A stretch of DNA of 64,000 nucleotides from Palsa-506 sp963786975 (GCA_963786975.1 CAWBBE010000012.1:434001-498000); one strand, 5' to 3'. Positions 17,026-27,074 are shown, counted from the first letter of the stretch. Numbers and translations are program-made. The notes: generated by a model not told the origin, from the letters alone.

Positions 17026-19740
17026 CTACAGGTAACCCCGCGCCGCGCCGCCCACCCGCGGCGCCGACTTCATGAACTCGCGGAACTCGGCGGACATGAG
17101 CCGGTCGGCGGCCGGCGCGCCCAGCCCGGTCCGCAGCAGGGCTTGCCGGAGCGCGCGACGATCCGCCGTCCGCTGGGCTTCCTTCGCCCGCCGGGCCGCC
17201 ACCGGGGGGTCTTCGAGCAGATCGAAGATCATTCTCTGGTCCGCGCCGGCGGGCTCGGCCATGGTGGCCATCAGGCCGGGCCATCTGATGGCCAGTACCG
17301 CGAGCTTCGCGACGTCCTGCAGCGAACCAGGCGTCGGCAGTCCCCGGAGCCGCCGTTCCATGTAGATCATCACGAAGAACCGGAAAAGCCGTACGAACCG
17401 CTTGATCTCCCTGGGATTCGGCTCCAGGTGCTGGATGGCATAGGCGATGACATCCTCGACGTCCGGGTCACCGCGGGTCAGCCGGCGCTCGACGACCCGG
17501 CGCACGGCCTCCTTCTCGGCCGCTTCCGCGGCGTCGCCGCGGTGCGCGGGATGCACGGCGCGCTGGACCACCGCGCCCAGGGAGACCTCCGTCAGGTCTG
17601 CTTCGGCCGCCTGGATCTGGGCCTCGGTGGCCGCGGCCGCCCGCCCGTCGCCGGGCGCGGCCGCCGGGTTGAAGAGCGACGCGTAGAAGGCCGTCCGCTG
17701 GACTGGCTCCATCACCGGGAGCGACAGGGGAAGATTTACGATCTTCTCGAGGAATTTCCAGCCGAGATCTTCGGGCTGGCCATCGGAGCCGCCGATATCC
17801 GCCATCTTCCTGGCCAGGTCCCCGTACGCGGCCTCGATGTGCGCCGCGACCATTTCCGGCTCCATCGCGATCACGAAGATGACGTTGCTGAACTGGCCGG
17901 CCACGAACAAGTTGATCGCCTCGATGACCTGGACGACAGTTCCCGGCGTGCACCGATCGAGGTCGTCCACGAAGATCACTATCGGCCGCTCCGGCGTCGC
18001 GAGCAGGTCAAGTACGCGCCCCAGGTCGGTCTGGACGAGGTAGAGCACGCCTGACTGGCCACGGTAATCGGGCGATTCCACCAGCTTGTCGTACGCCCCG
18101 GCGAGCTGGCCGCCGGCTGCCTTCCGGAAGCCGGCGGCAGATGTCACGATCCGGGACAGGCTGCCGGTGACGTTCGACTGCATGACCTTGACCGCCTGGA
18201 CGATGCCTGCGATGACGATGATCCCCGAGCTCCCGCCCAGCGCCACGTCGATGAAGTGACGCCCCCTGCTCAGCGCGAACGCTGCGATGCCGGCGATCAG
18301 CAGCAGGATCCCGGTGACCAGCCACGGCAGCACGCGCTGCAGGATGAGCCCGTAAACCTTCCGGCGGACCGCTTGCTCGTCTACCCGCCGCAGGTTCAGC
18401 GCCAGCCAGAAGCGCTCGCGGTCGAGCGGGCTCATCCGGTCAGTTGCCTGCTGAATGATCTCATGGGCAAGCCCGGCCCATACCTGCTCGCCCGTCTGGT
18501 ACATCCACGGGTTGAACCACACCGTCGCCCGCCAGCGGTCATCCTGGGCCGACGGAGGCGAGGGCGCGGCCGACAGCCCCGGTGCCGCGCTGCCGCTGCC
18601 GTTTTCCGTTGCCGCCGACTTCAGGCCGCGCAGCAGTGCCCGGTTCGTGATCCGTGATGCATCCTGGCCGGTGCTGAACGGCCACCAGGGGAAGCGTTTC
18701 CGGCCCGCGGCCGGGCCGCCTCTGACCTCAATGAGCCGCTGTGACCCGGGGCCAGCGGAAAGGACATCCGGCGGCCACTCAAGGCGCTGCTGGATCATGC
18801 GCATCAAGGACGTCTTGCCTGCCCCCCAGTGGGCCCTGATCCCGATGGTCAGCGGCGGCCGGGTATCGGGATGCTGGATTCCCCGGGCGACGGCATCAGC
18901 GTATGCTTCGTAACCGGCGGTGTCCCTGATCGTCCAGGAGTCATTGCTGATCGCGTCCTCGGCATAGCGGATATCGGCCTCGGTAATGGCTATGTCCTGG
19001 CGGCCGGACGGTCCGAGCACGGCTCGCGCCGGGATCGGCAGCAGCGAATCCTGCCCGTCCATGATCTTGGCCAGGTCATCAATGCTGATGAGGCAATGCC
19101 CCGAATCGGCCCAGTCCCGGCCCCATGAGTTCTTGAATCGGATGAATCCCTTGACGCCGCCTATCTCCAGGTCGAGGGCTATGCCATTCAGCAGGACCGC
19201 GTGCCCCCCTACCACCGGATCGTCCGCGGCAAGCCGGCAGACCCGCCAGCCGGCGACTGACTCCGGCTTGTACATGGACTGCCGCCACGACAGGCCGGCC
19301 ACGACCGGGCCGCGTTCGAGCAGGGCGAGTGTCACGCTCTGGATGTCGTTGCACTGATAGCAGTCGTCGATAATCTTCCGGTCCATGAGAACCGCAGCGC
19401 CGGCGGACACGAAGGTGCCGCTGTTCAGATCCTCCTTCTGGCCCATGATCTGCTGGGATTCCGCATAGAGATCCAGCGCGTATGCATCGTCGAAAGTCAC
19501 CCCGGGCAGGGTGATGCCCCGGTCGGCGAGCCAGTGTGTCCACACGACGCCGACCACGGACGCTGTCTGCCCCTGATTGAGCCACGCCCCGTCAGCGAAC
19601 CAGAATCGCTCCCGGGCAGCCGATCTATCAACCCGGAATGCGGACTCGCTGAGCGGGCCGAACTTGGGGCGCCGTCTCGCCCGGATCCCTCTGGTGGGCA
19701 GCGCCCCGGAGGGAGCCTTTTCCTCAGTTGAAACGGACAT
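17026..19740 (-). CDS. KAP family P-loop NTPase fused to a papain-like (catalytically degenerate) domain
   Basis: A 904-residue protein of two modules. Residues ~45-225 look like a C1 papain fold: oxyanion glutamine Q56 (LNQGQTASVVG), histidine H180 (VVGGHAVLLNG) and asparagine N204 (RFKNSWGRDW). The position of the nucleophile cysteine (normally ...GSCVG) is V62. Residues ~260-830 are a KAP NTPase: Walker A IRAHWGAGKTSL (K309), the KAP-type WFNPWMYQ, two membrane segments (~468-490 and ~500-518) between the Walker boxes, and Walker B PIVIFVDDLDRC (586-597). KAP ATPases are membrane-associated and several families take part in phage exclusion or are plasmid-borne. Start ATG 19740 has a GGGGGGAA site; a good promoter lies upstream. 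It is monocistronic. The function here is unknown. Confidence 0.88.
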   Translation of the reverse strand: MSVSTEEKAPSGALPTRGIRARRRPKFGPLSESAFRVDRSAARERFWFADGAWLNQGQTASVVGVVWTHWLADRGITLPGVTFDDAYALDLYAESQQIMGQKEDLNSGTFVSAGAAVLMDRKIIDDCYQCNDIQSVTLALLERGPVVAGLSWRQSMYKPESVAGWRVCRLAADDPVVGGHAVLLNGIALDLEIGGVKGFIRFKNSWGRDWADSGHCLISIDDLAKIMDGQDSLLPIPARAVLGPSGRQDIAITEADIRYAEDAISNDSWTIRDTAGYEAYADAVARGIQHPDTRPPLTIGIRAHWGAGKTSLMRMIQQRLEWPPDVLSAGPGSQRLIEVRGGPAAGRKRFPWWPFSTGQDASRITNRALLRGLKSAATENGSGSAAPGLSAAPSPPSAQDDRWRATVWFNPWMYQTGEQVWAGLAHEIIQQATDRMSPLDRERFWLALNLRRVDEQAVRRKVYGLILQRVLPWLVTGILLLIAGIAAFALSRGRHFIDVALGGSSGIIVIAGIVQAVKVMQSNVTGSLSRIVTSAAGFRKAAGGQLAGAYDKLVESPDYRGQSGVLYLVQTDLGRVLDLLATPERPIVIFVDDLDRCTPGTVVQVIEAINLFVAGQFSNVIFVIAMEPEMVAAHIEAAYGDLARKMADIGGSDGQPEDLGWKFLEKIVNLPLSLPVMEPVQRTAFYASLFNPAAAPGDGRAAAATEAQIQAAEADLTEVSLGAVVQRAVHPAHRGDAAEAAEKEAVRRVVERRLTRGDPDVEDVIAYAIQHLEPNPREIKRFVRLFRFFVMIYMERRLRGLPTPGSLQDVAKLAVLAIRWPGLMATMAEPAGADQRMIFDLLEDPPVAARRAKEAQRTADRRALRQALLRTGLGAPAADRLMSAEFREFMKSAPRVGGAARGYL

Positions 19741-19805
19741 GATTCCCCCCGAGGCCCGGCCATTGACGTGCCCGGCCCGCGGACCGGAAATTTCCCCTGC
19801 GTGGA

Positions 19806-19834
19806 CCATTACACGAACGGCTAGCAGAAGTCAA
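19806..19834 (-). promoter_or_regulatory. Sigma-70-type promoter of the KAP NTPase gene
   Basis: On the minus strand TTGACT (19829-19834), a 17-bp spacer and TAATGG (19806-19811) lie about 60 bp before the start codon, in an AT-rich gap. This is close to the vegetative consensus. Confidence 0.7.
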
Positions 19835-19918
19835 GATCGCCGATAAGGGGGACCTGCGGAGAATATCAGGCATATTTGCAGAAATTTGTGCGGAATCCCC
19901 GGCAGCCGCCGCGAAGCC

Positions 19919-21061
19919 TCACCGGTCCGGCCGGTGCGGGTAGTCTGGCGAGCGGTGCTGGAAGGACAGGATGCGGGGGTTCTGGATGACCCCGGCGCGG
20001 ATCTCGATCGCCCGCCGGATGGTCTCCTGCGCGTCCCATCCTCCCGGGCCGGCCAGCACCGGGCCAAGGTACGGCAGCACCGCCTCGCTGATCTCCCAGG
20101 TCGCCGAGTCCCACAGGTAGGACGGGCTGTGGTCCACGGCGTAGTAATGCACGCTGCCCACGCTGAGCATCGGCTCGGCGAAGGACGTCGGCCGGGCCCA
20201 GCTGAAGCCCATGCCCTCGTCGCAGGACACGTCGACGATCAGGCTGCCGGGCGGGAACGAGCCCAGTTCCTCGCCGGTGACGAACATCAGCGGCGCGTCG
20301 GTGTCCTGCAGCACGCAGTTGACCACGATGTCGTGCCCAGCCAGGAACGCCGCCAGCGGCACCCGGCCGCCGCCGGTGAGCGCGAGGCTGCGTCCCGGGC
20401 GGGCCGCGTCCGGCTCGAATCGGACCATGCGCGCCGAGTGGATCGGCGACGCGACCGCGTTGATGTCACGGTGAGTCAGCACGCTGATGTCGGCTACGCC
20501 GAGCGCGTTCAGGGCGGTCACCGCGCCCCGGCCGGTCGACCCGAAGCTGATGACGGCCGCCCGCAGCCGGCGGCCGTACTCGCCGGTCGCACCGGTGAGC
20601 TGCAGGGCGTGCAGGACCGAGCAGTAACCGGCCAGCTCGTTGTTCTTGTGGAAGACGTGCAGGCTGAACGAGCCGTCGGCGGACCAGTAGTTCATTGCCT
20701 CGAAGGCGATCAGCGTCAGCCGCCGGTCGATGCTCAGCTGGGTGAGCTCGGAGTCCTGCACGCAGTGCGGCCAGCCCCACAGGACCTGCCCTTCGCGCAG
20801 CGCAGCGATGTCCTGGTGCTGCGGCTTGGGCAGCAGGATGACCTCGCAGCGGGCCAGCAGCTGGTCGCGGGGAAGCAGGCCTGCCACCAGCGGCGCCAGC
20901 CGCTCGTCCGGCACGCCGAACTGCTCGCCGTAGCCACGCTCAAGGTAGATACGTTCCCGCAGGCTGGCCTCGATCCGGCCGATGTGCAGCGGGTGAATCG
21001 CGAGCCTGCGCTCGTTTTCCTTCCGCGACCGCGATACGACTCCGAGGCTGAGCTGGTTCAA
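19919..21061 (-). CDS. N5-(carboxyethyl)ornithine synthase-like dehydrogenase
   Basis: Alanine dehydrogenase/PNT-fold enzyme of 380 residues. It opens LGVVSRSRKENERRLAIHPL, as in N5-(carboxyethyl)ornithine synthase, which joins pyruvate and ornithine reductively with NADPH. The nucleotide-binding stretch is AAVISFGSTGRGAVTALNAL. EAMNYWSADGSFSLHVFHKN and IVDVSCDEGMGFSWARPTSF are other conserved-looking blocks. The start is TTG at 21061, supported by a strong GGGGAGGGCGC ribosome-binding site. It stands alone between the KAP gene promoter and the acetate transporter. An opine-type or other alanine-dehydrogenase-like reaction remains possible. Confidence 0.8.
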   Translation of the reverse strand: MNQLSLGVVSRSRKENERRLAIHPLHIGRIEASLRERIYLERGYGEQFGVPDERLAPLVAGLLPRDQLLARCEVILLPKPQHQDIAALREGQVLWGWPHCVQDSELTQLSIDRRLTLIAFEAMNYWSADGSFSLHVFHKNNELAGYCSVLHALQLTGATGEYGRRLRAAVISFGSTGRGAVTALNALGVADISVLTHRDINAVASPIHSARMVRFEPDAARPGRSLALTGGGRVPLAAFLAGHDIVVNCVLQDTDAPLMFVTGEELGSFPPGSLIVDVSCDEGMGFSWARPTSFAEPMLSVGSVHYYAVDHSPSYLWDSATWEISEAVLPYLGPVLAGPGGWDAQETIRRAIEIRAGVIQNPRILSFQHRSPDYPHRPDR

Positions 21062-21318
21062 GCGCCCTCCCCTGACCGGATCCGCTGGGAGTCAGCCAGC
21101 GTAACCGGCCCGTGTCTGACTACGGCCGGTGAGGTCCGCCGGGAGCAGGACATGACCAGGTCGCGGCGCGCCGCTAGCGGCCGGGCTAGCAGGAACAGCC
21201 CGGTCCCGGCAGGAACCGCAGGGTGCCAGCAGGAGCGGCCGGCTGTCCGGCTGCTGCCAGCCGGCCGGCGCCGGCGGCGGCCATCCGGCCGGCCAGGCCG
21301 GGCCGCCTTTCGCGGCGC

Positions 21319-21363
21319 AAAAAACGCATAAGGCCCGGCTCGCCGTGAGCCAGGTCTTATGCG
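21319..21363 (-). terminator. Rho-independent terminator of the acetate transporter gene
   Basis: Read on the minus strand, CGCATAAG...CTTATGCG forms a long stem (21325-21363, with inner GGCTC/GAGCC pairs) followed by TTTTTT (21324-21319). It begins 16 bases after the transporter stop codon. Confidence 0.9.
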
Positions 21364-21379
21364 GACGTGCCGAGCCTGC

Positions 21380-22027
21380 TTACTTCCTCGTGAGGGGACC
21401 GACCGGCAGCACCGAGCGGCCGTAGGTGAACTCGCACGTCTCGGCGGTGGCCAGGTAGAGGGCCAGCGCCCCGGCCACCAGGCCGAGCCAGCCGCCGGCG
21501 GTGTGCATCCCGGCCTGCGCCCAGAAGTACCCGGCGCCGAGCAGGACCAGGGTGACCAGCAGGTCCGCGATCGCCACGACGACCACGATGTTGGTGCGGA
21601 ACGACGCGATCAGCAGCATGGCGGTGGGGAAGCTGAAGGCGAACAGGAACATGCCGAGCGCGTGGCCGACCTCGGCCGGCGGCACTGACTTCAGGAAGAA
21701 TTCAGCCAGCGCGTAGAACGAGAGCCAGAACGCGCCGAATGTGCTGAACAGCACACCGGTAAACGTGTTCCCGTTGCGGAGGCAGATCAGTCCGGCCAGT
21801 AGCTGGGCCAGGCCGCCGTACATAAACGCGACGGCAAAGGCCACCGGCTCGATTCCCGGGCTGACCGCGCCGATGTTGATCATGCTGAGGATGAAGGTGG
21901 TCACGGCGAACGCTGCCAGGCCTAGCGGCGCCGCGTTTGCCCAGGCTGCCGCGCCGGCAGCCGGAGGAATCGGGGGCGCGGCCGGTCGCTGCGCCACGGT
22001 GTCCAGATGGTGGTCGATGAGGGCCAT
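21380..22027 (-). CDS. satP: Acetate/succinate transporter, GPR1/FUN34/YaaH (SatP) family
   Basis: Six-helix membrane protein of 215 residues. The family start motif appears as ANAAPLGLAAFAVTTFILS (normally NPAPLGL), followed by FMYGGLAQLLAGLICLRNGNTF and FGAFWLSFYALAEFF. It mediates uptake or exchange of acetate and related acids. ATG 22027 has a clear AGGAGAACACA ribosome-binding site, and a classic terminator follows the gene, so it is a single-gene unit. The change of the first proline in the NPAPLGL motif to alanine is unusual. It lies next to the formate/C1 genes, so use of another small acid cannot be excluded. Confidence 0.92.
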   Translation of the reverse strand: MALIDHHLDTVAQRPAAPPIPPAAGAAAWANAAPLGLAAFAVTTFILSMINIGAVSPGIEPVAFAVAFMYGGLAQLLAGLICLRNGNTFTGVLFSTFGAFWLSFYALAEFFLKSVPPAEVGHALGMFLFAFSFPTAMLLIASFRTNIVVVVAIADLLVTLVLLGAGYFWAQAGMHTAGGWLGLVAGALALYLATAETCEFTYGRSVLPVGPLTRK

Positions 22028-22356
22028 TGTGTTCTCCTCGGTTCTCTCCTGCCGATTCGGCTACGTTTTCTGCAGCATGCGCTTATGGCGTATTCGCCGG
22101 CAGGGCCGTAGGTCCCGATCGGAGGTGCCGAAAGTACGGCTTATTGTGAAGAATCAGGGCTTGGCGTGAAGCTGCGCCGGAGCGCGAAAGGCGAGCGGAA
22201 GAGGGACCGTGCGGGCGGGACCGCCGGGCGGCCGGCCGGGCTGATCAGCGGCCGCGGCCGGCCCTGCTCGCGCAGCCGGGCGGAGGCGGCGCCGCCGGAT
22301 CCAGCATGGCGAATCCCGCGGCCAGTCTCCTTGCTAGGCGACCGGCGCGGGATTCA
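22028..22356. other. Intergenic region, no gene seen
   Basis: Holds the leader and presumably the promoter of the acetate transporter on the minus strand, but no clear -35/-10 pair. The half near 22150-22350 is low-complexity, GC-rich sequence with no convincing reading frame, RNA gene or repeat. Confidence 0.6.
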
Positions 22357-23019
22357 TTACCTTCGACGGCCGCCGCCCGCCGTTGGTTCCACCGGACTGC
22401 CCGCGGCCGACGCGGCCGCGCTGGCGGCGCCGGCCTCGGCGGCCAGCGATTCCGCGCGGGCGTGCCGTTCGTCGTCCGGCGCCCCGGCCAGGTTGATGCC
22501 GACCAGCGCCACGGCCGACCGGGCGCCGGCCTCGGCCAGCAGCGCGGCGGCGACGGCGTCGCCGCGCAGCGACGGGCTGCCCTCGGCGGCCAGCCGGGCA
22601 GCCAGCCCGGCCGCCTCGGCGCCGAGCGCGGCGATCCGCATCGGCACGTCCGCGGCCGCCGACAGCGCGGCGGCGACCGCGCGCTCGCGGCCGGCCGGAT
22701 CGGCCCCGGCCGGCGACCGCAGCGCGGAGATCACCCGGGTATACGCCCCGGCATCGTCCTGGATGAGCGAAGCGGCGGCCCGGCCGATCCGTTCTGCCTC
22801 GGTGGTCAGCTGGCCGGCTGCCGCATTGTCCAGTTGCCGGGACGACAGCCGCGCCGCCATCGCGCACAGGCTGGCGCCGAGCGCGACCGACAATGCCGCC
22901 GCCGCCCCGCCGCCGGGCGCGGGCGCGCGGCCCGCCAGCGCGCCGAGGAACTCCCCGAGCGGCATCTCAAGATAACCAGGCTCCGGCAAGCCGGGCAGCG
23001 TCAGGCCGTCATGCGTCAT
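22357..23019 (-). CDS. fchA: Cyclodeaminase/cyclohydrolase family protein (FchA-like methenyl-THF cyclohydrolase)
   Basis: Helical folate enzyme of 220 residues. The signature APAPGGGAAAALSVALGASLCAM lies near the N-terminus (GEFLGALAGR just before). Stand-alone members convert 5,10-methenyl-THF to 10-formyl-THF. The gene follows formate-THF ligase on the same strand with a 12-bp gap, the classic partner in C1 pathways. This makes the cyclohydrolase role more likely than formimino-THF deamination in histidine breakdown. The last ~25 residues are alanine/serine-rich. Confidence 0.87.
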   Translation of the reverse strand: MTHDGLTLPGLPEPGYLEMPLGEFLGALAGRAPAPGGGAAAALSVALGASLCAMAARLSSRQLDNAAAGQLTTEAERIGRAAASLIQDDAGAYTRVISALRSPAGADPAGRERAVAAALSAAADVPMRIAALGAEAAGLAARLAAEGSPSLRGDAVAAALLAEAGARSAVALVGINLAGAPDDERHARAESLAAEAGAASAAASAAGSPVEPTAGGGRRR

Positions 23020-23031
23020 GCGTCCAGGCTG

Positions 23032-24733
23032 TCACGACAGGCCGACGACGTCGCCGTTCTCGTCAATGTCGATCCGTTCCGCGGCCGAGTTCGACGCCAG
23101 CCCCGGCATGGTCCGCATCTCGCCGCAGATCGGGTAGATGAACCCGGCGCCGACCGACGCGCGGACCTCGCGGACCGGCAGCCGCCACCCGGACGGGGCG
23201 CCCTTCAGCGCCGGATCGGCGGACAGCGACAGCGGCGTCTTGGCGATGCACACCGGCAGCCCGCCGAAGCCGTTGCGCTCGTAGCTGTCCAGCTGCCGGG
23301 CCGCGGCGGGCCGGTAGTCCACCCCGTCGGCGCCGTACACGCGGCCGGCGATCGTCTCGATCTTCTCCCGCAGCGGCGCGCCGGCTGGGTAGAGGAAACG
23401 AAAACTGCCCGGTTCGGCGGCGGCCTCGGTGACTGCCTCGGCGAGTTCCGCGGCCCCCCGGCCGCCGTCGGTGAAGTTCGTGCACACGGCCGACCGGACG
23501 CCCACCGACGCGGCGATCTCCCTGATCGCTTCGTACTCGGAGGCGAAGTCCCCGGGCATCGCGTTGATCGCCACCACCGGGGTGACGCCGTGCAGCCGCA
23601 CGTTCGCCAGCTGCTTGCGCAGGTTGGCCCCGCCGATGTGCACCTCGTCCGGGTTCTCCGCGAGCATCGCCGGCGGCAGCGGCCGCCCGGCCACGATGTG
23701 GTGCCGGCCGGAGTGCGCCTTCAGCGCGCGCACCGTGGCGACCACGACCGCGGCGTCCGGGACGAGCCCGGATACCCGGCACTTGATGTTGAAGAAGCGC
23801 TCCGCGCCCATGTCCGCGCCGAACCCGGCCTCGGTGATCAGGTAGTCGCCGGTCCGGATGCCGATCAGGTCGGCCACCACCGACGAGTTGCCGTGCGCGA
23901 TGTTCCCGAACGGGCCGGCGTGCACCAGGACGGGGGTGTTCTCCAGGGTCTGCAGCAGGTTCGGCTTGATCGCGTCCCGCATGATCACGGTCATCGCGCC
24001 GGCCGCCTTGAGCTGCTCGGCGGTGACCGGCTCGCCGCCGGCCGTGTAGCCGGCCACGATCCGGCCCGAGCCGCTCCCGCATGTCCCGCAGCGACACCGA
24101 CAGGGCGAGCACCGCCATCGCCTCCGAGGCGGCGGTGATGTCGAATCCGGTCTGCCGTGGCCAGGCCGTCCTGCGCCGGGCCGAGCCCGATCACGATGTT
24201 GCGCAGCGCCCGGTCGTTCACGTCGAGTACCCGGCGCCAGGTGATGTTGTGCAGGTCGAGGCCGAGCGCGTTGCCCTGGTGCAGGTGGTTGTCGAGCATC
24301 GCGGACAGCATGTTGTGCGCCGCGGTGACCGCGTGCATGTCCCCGGTCAGGTGCAGGTTCAGCGCCTCGAACGGGACCACCTGGCTGTACCCGCCGCCGG
24401 CCGCGCCGCCCTTGATCCCGAACGTCGGCCCCATCGAGCGCCTGCCGGATGGCGATCGTGGCGCGCTTGCCGATCACGCTGCATGGCCTGCCCGAGGCCG
24501 ACCGTGGTGGTGGTCTTGCCCTCGCCGAGCGGGGTCGGGGTGACCGCGGTGACCACCACGTACTTGGCCTTCGGCCGGTCGGCCAGGGCCTCGATGGCGG
24601 CGAGGTCGATCTTGGCGACGTGCTCGCCGTACGGCTGGATCAGCCAGGGCGGTATGCCGATCTCCGCGGCGATGTCGGCGATCGGCTTGAGCGTGGCCTG
24701 CCGGGCGATTTCGAGTGCGGTTGGCATGGTCAT
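23032..24733 (-). CDS. fhs: Formate--tetrahydrofolate ligase (about four frameshifts)
   Basis: Interconverts formate, ATP and THF with 10-formyl-THF. It begins MTMPTALEIARQATLKPIAD at ATG 24733 and keeps the P-loop VTPTPLGEGKTTTTVGLGQ, GPTFGIKGGAAGGGYSQV, LTGDMHAVTAAHNMLSA and the C-terminal AGFIYPICGEMRTMPGLAS. Pieces lie in three frames. By eye, single extra bases near 24472, 24438, 24165 and 24072 account for them, and removing them gives one protein of about 565 residues, normal for the family. The region after 24070 is intact. I treat the shifts as sequence errors. With fchA it forms the formyl end of a C1 oxidation or assimilation route. Confidence 0.88.
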
Positions 24734-24780
24734 GGCTTTCGGCCACCTTTCCGGGGTCTGGCTCCGTTGCGGTATCCCGG

Positions 24781-26243
24781 TCAGCTGCGGTATCGCGGGG
24801 CCGGGTAGACGATCGTCTTCGGCTCGGTGAAGGTCTCCATCGGATAGCGCCCGCCGACCCGGCCGCGGCCGCTGATGCTGCCGGACCGGCCGCCGAACGG
24901 CAGGTGCGACTCCCACAGGTTGGTCGAGGCGTTGATGTTCACCCAGCCGGCCCGGGCCTGCTCGGCGAAGGCCAGGCCGCGCTCCAGGTCCGCGGTGAAC
25001 ACCGCGGCGGTCAGGCCGTACGGCGAGGCGTTGGTCAGCTCCAGCGCCCGCGCGGCCGAGGTCGACCTCGACGACCGGCACCACCGGGCCGAACGTCTCC
25101 TCCCGCTCGATCGCCATCCCCGGCGTGACCCCGTCGAGCACGGTCGGCTCGGCGTACAGGCCGGTCGGGAACCCGGCCGCGCCGCCGCCCGCCGCAGCAC
25201 ACCCGGGCGCCGCCGGCCACCGCGTCCGCGATGTGCCGGTCGAACTTGGCCGCCGTGGCCTCGTTGTTCAGCGGCCCCATCGTGGTCTCCGGCTCGGACC
25301 GGGTCGCCGAGCCGGACGCGCTCCCTGGTGGCCGCCACCACCCGCTCGACGAACTCCGCCCGGACCGCCGCGTGCACCAGGAACCGCTCGCCTGCCGTGC
25401 AGCTCTGCCCGGCGCACAGGTAGGCGGCCTCCAGCGCCGCCTCGGCGGCCAGCCCGAGGTCGGCGTCCGCCAGCACCACCATCGGGCCGTTGCCGCCGAG
25501 TTCAAGCAGCTGCGTCTTGCCGGCCGCGCGGGCCGCGACCAGGCCGCCGGTCGCCGACCGAGCCGACGAACCCGACGCCGTGCCACGCCCGGGTGCCCGG
25601 CCAGGGCGTCGCCGACGACCGGCCCGGGGCCCGGCACGAAGTTGAACACGCCGGGCGGCAGCCCGGCCCCGGCCAGCACGTCGGCCAGCAGCGCGCAGCA
25701 CGCGGACGTGGTCGGCGCCGGGCACCCAGACCACGGTGTTCCCCGCCGCCATGGCCGGGGCGAACAGCTCGGCGCCCATCGTGTACGGCCAGTTCCACGG
25801 GCTGATCACGCCGACCACGCCGAGCGGCACCCGGGTAGCGAGGACCCGCCGGCCCGGCTGACGTGGAGGCGGGCAGCGCGCCTGCCTGGCGCTTGGCGTC
25901 CTCGGCGGCCATCCGGAAGTACTCGGCCAGCTCGTCCACCTCGTCGTAGGCCTCGGCGGCCAGCGGCTTGCCCTGGTCCTGGGTGAGCACCCGGGCCAGC
26001 TCGTCGCGCGCGCCCGGTGATCGCCGTCGATGACCGCTCCAGCGCCGCGGCCCGGTCGAAGGGCGAGGCGGCGGCCCAGCCCGGCCAGGCGGCGCGGGCG
26101 GCGGCGACCGCGTCGTCGATGTCCGCCGGGGTGCCGGACGCCACCGAGGCGAACGTCTCGCCGGAGGCCGGGCTGACCGCCGCGGCCGTGCCGCCGCCGC
26201 CGTCCCGCCAGGCCCCGTCGATGTACAGCAGGTACTCAGCCAT
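24781..26243 (-). CDS. NAD(P)-dependent aldehyde dehydrogenase (heavily frameshifted)
   Basis: Starts MAEYLLYIDGAWRDG at ATG 26243. Recognisable blocks occur in correct order but across all three frames: VGVISPWNWPYTMGAE, GLPPGVFNFVPGPG, LLELGGNGPMVVLADADLG (general-base glutamate), CAGQSCTAGERFLVH (catalytic cysteine), REETFGPVVPVVEVDL and the tail ESHLPFGGRSGSISGRGRVG. About eight or nine single-base shifts are needed between 26020 and 25055, the highest density in the window. The rebuilt length near 485 residues is normal. It overlaps the IclR gene stop and precedes fhs. The substrate cannot be told. Real decay is possible but sequence error is more likely. Confidence 0.8.
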
Positions 26244-26984
26244 GGGCTGGCCGTTCCGCCTGGTCCGCGCAGAGCTTGCCGAACTCGGCCAGCCGGTCCG
26301 GCGGCATCCGGTAGGCCGGCCCGGAGATGGACAGGGCCGCCACGCACGCCCCGGTCCCGTCGAACACCGGGGCGGCGACGGCGACCAGCTCGTCTTCCAG
26401 CTCGGCGATCGCGGTGGCGTAGCCGTCCCGGCGGACCGCGGCCAGCTCGGCCTGCAGCGCGGCCTGCGCTGGTGATCGTGTGCCCGGTGTACCGCTCCAG
26501 CTGGCGCGGGATGCCGATGGCGGCGTAAGCGAGCAGTACCTTGCCGTTGGCGACGGCATGCGGCTTGGTCCGGCGGCCGGTCCAGCCGCCCGAGCAGCTC
26601 AGGATGTACGTGCTCGGCAGCTCGGCCACGTTCAGGATGTCCTCGCCGTCCGGGACGGCGAGGTTGACGGTCTCGCCGGTCTGCCCGGACAGCCGCTCCA
26701 TCGCGGGCTGCATGGCGGCGACGACATCGAAGCTGCGCAGCGCCAGCGTGCCCAGCCTGATCAGCTCGGCGCCGAGCCGGTAGCGCTTGCCCGGCCCGGC
26801 TCAGGAAGCCGGCCCGCTCCAGCGCGGCAGCCAGCCGCGACGCGGTAGATTTGTGCACCCCGAGCGACTCGGCCATCTCGGTGACGCCGATCTCGGGGCG
26901 GGATTCGTCGAATTTAGTGAGCAGGGCAAGGGCCCGCTCCGCCGACTGGTAAGTTGCGCCGGCAGCAACGTCGTGCTCGGTCAC
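26236..26984 (-). CDS. IclR-family transcriptional regulator (two frameshifts)
   Basis: Winged-helix N-terminus (YQSAERALALLTKFDES, VTEMAESLGVHKSTASRLAA) and IclR effector domain (GETVNLAVPDGEDILNVAEL, KPHAVANGKVLLAYA, ELVAVAAPVFDGTGACVAAL, ISGPAYRMPPDRL). Frames change near 26805 and 26470. The start is GTG 26984. Its stop overlaps the aldehyde dehydrogenase start by 8 bp, so it likely controls that operon (aldehyde dehydrogenase, fhs, fchA). A TTGACG hexamer at 27014-27019 (minus strand) could be its -35 box, with a poor -10. Confidence 0.85.
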
Positions 26985-27074
26985 GCAACTAGGATGACCA
27001 TCCGGGCGGTCGGCGTCAACTGCTGCCCGGCGCCAGCGGTGCCCGGCCCGTACCGGGCGATATTGTGACCGGTC

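Noticed and set aside
21137..21331. Possible ~60-residue Arg-rich protein (ATG near 21150)
   Set aside because: A ribosome-binding-like GGGAGCAGGAC is present, but the product is low-complexity and ends in the terminator region of the opposite gene. Not supported.
24000..26900. Programmed frameshifting in fhs and aldehyde dehydrogenase
   Set aside because: Too many shifts at unrelated sites with no shared slippery sequence; sequence error explains them better.
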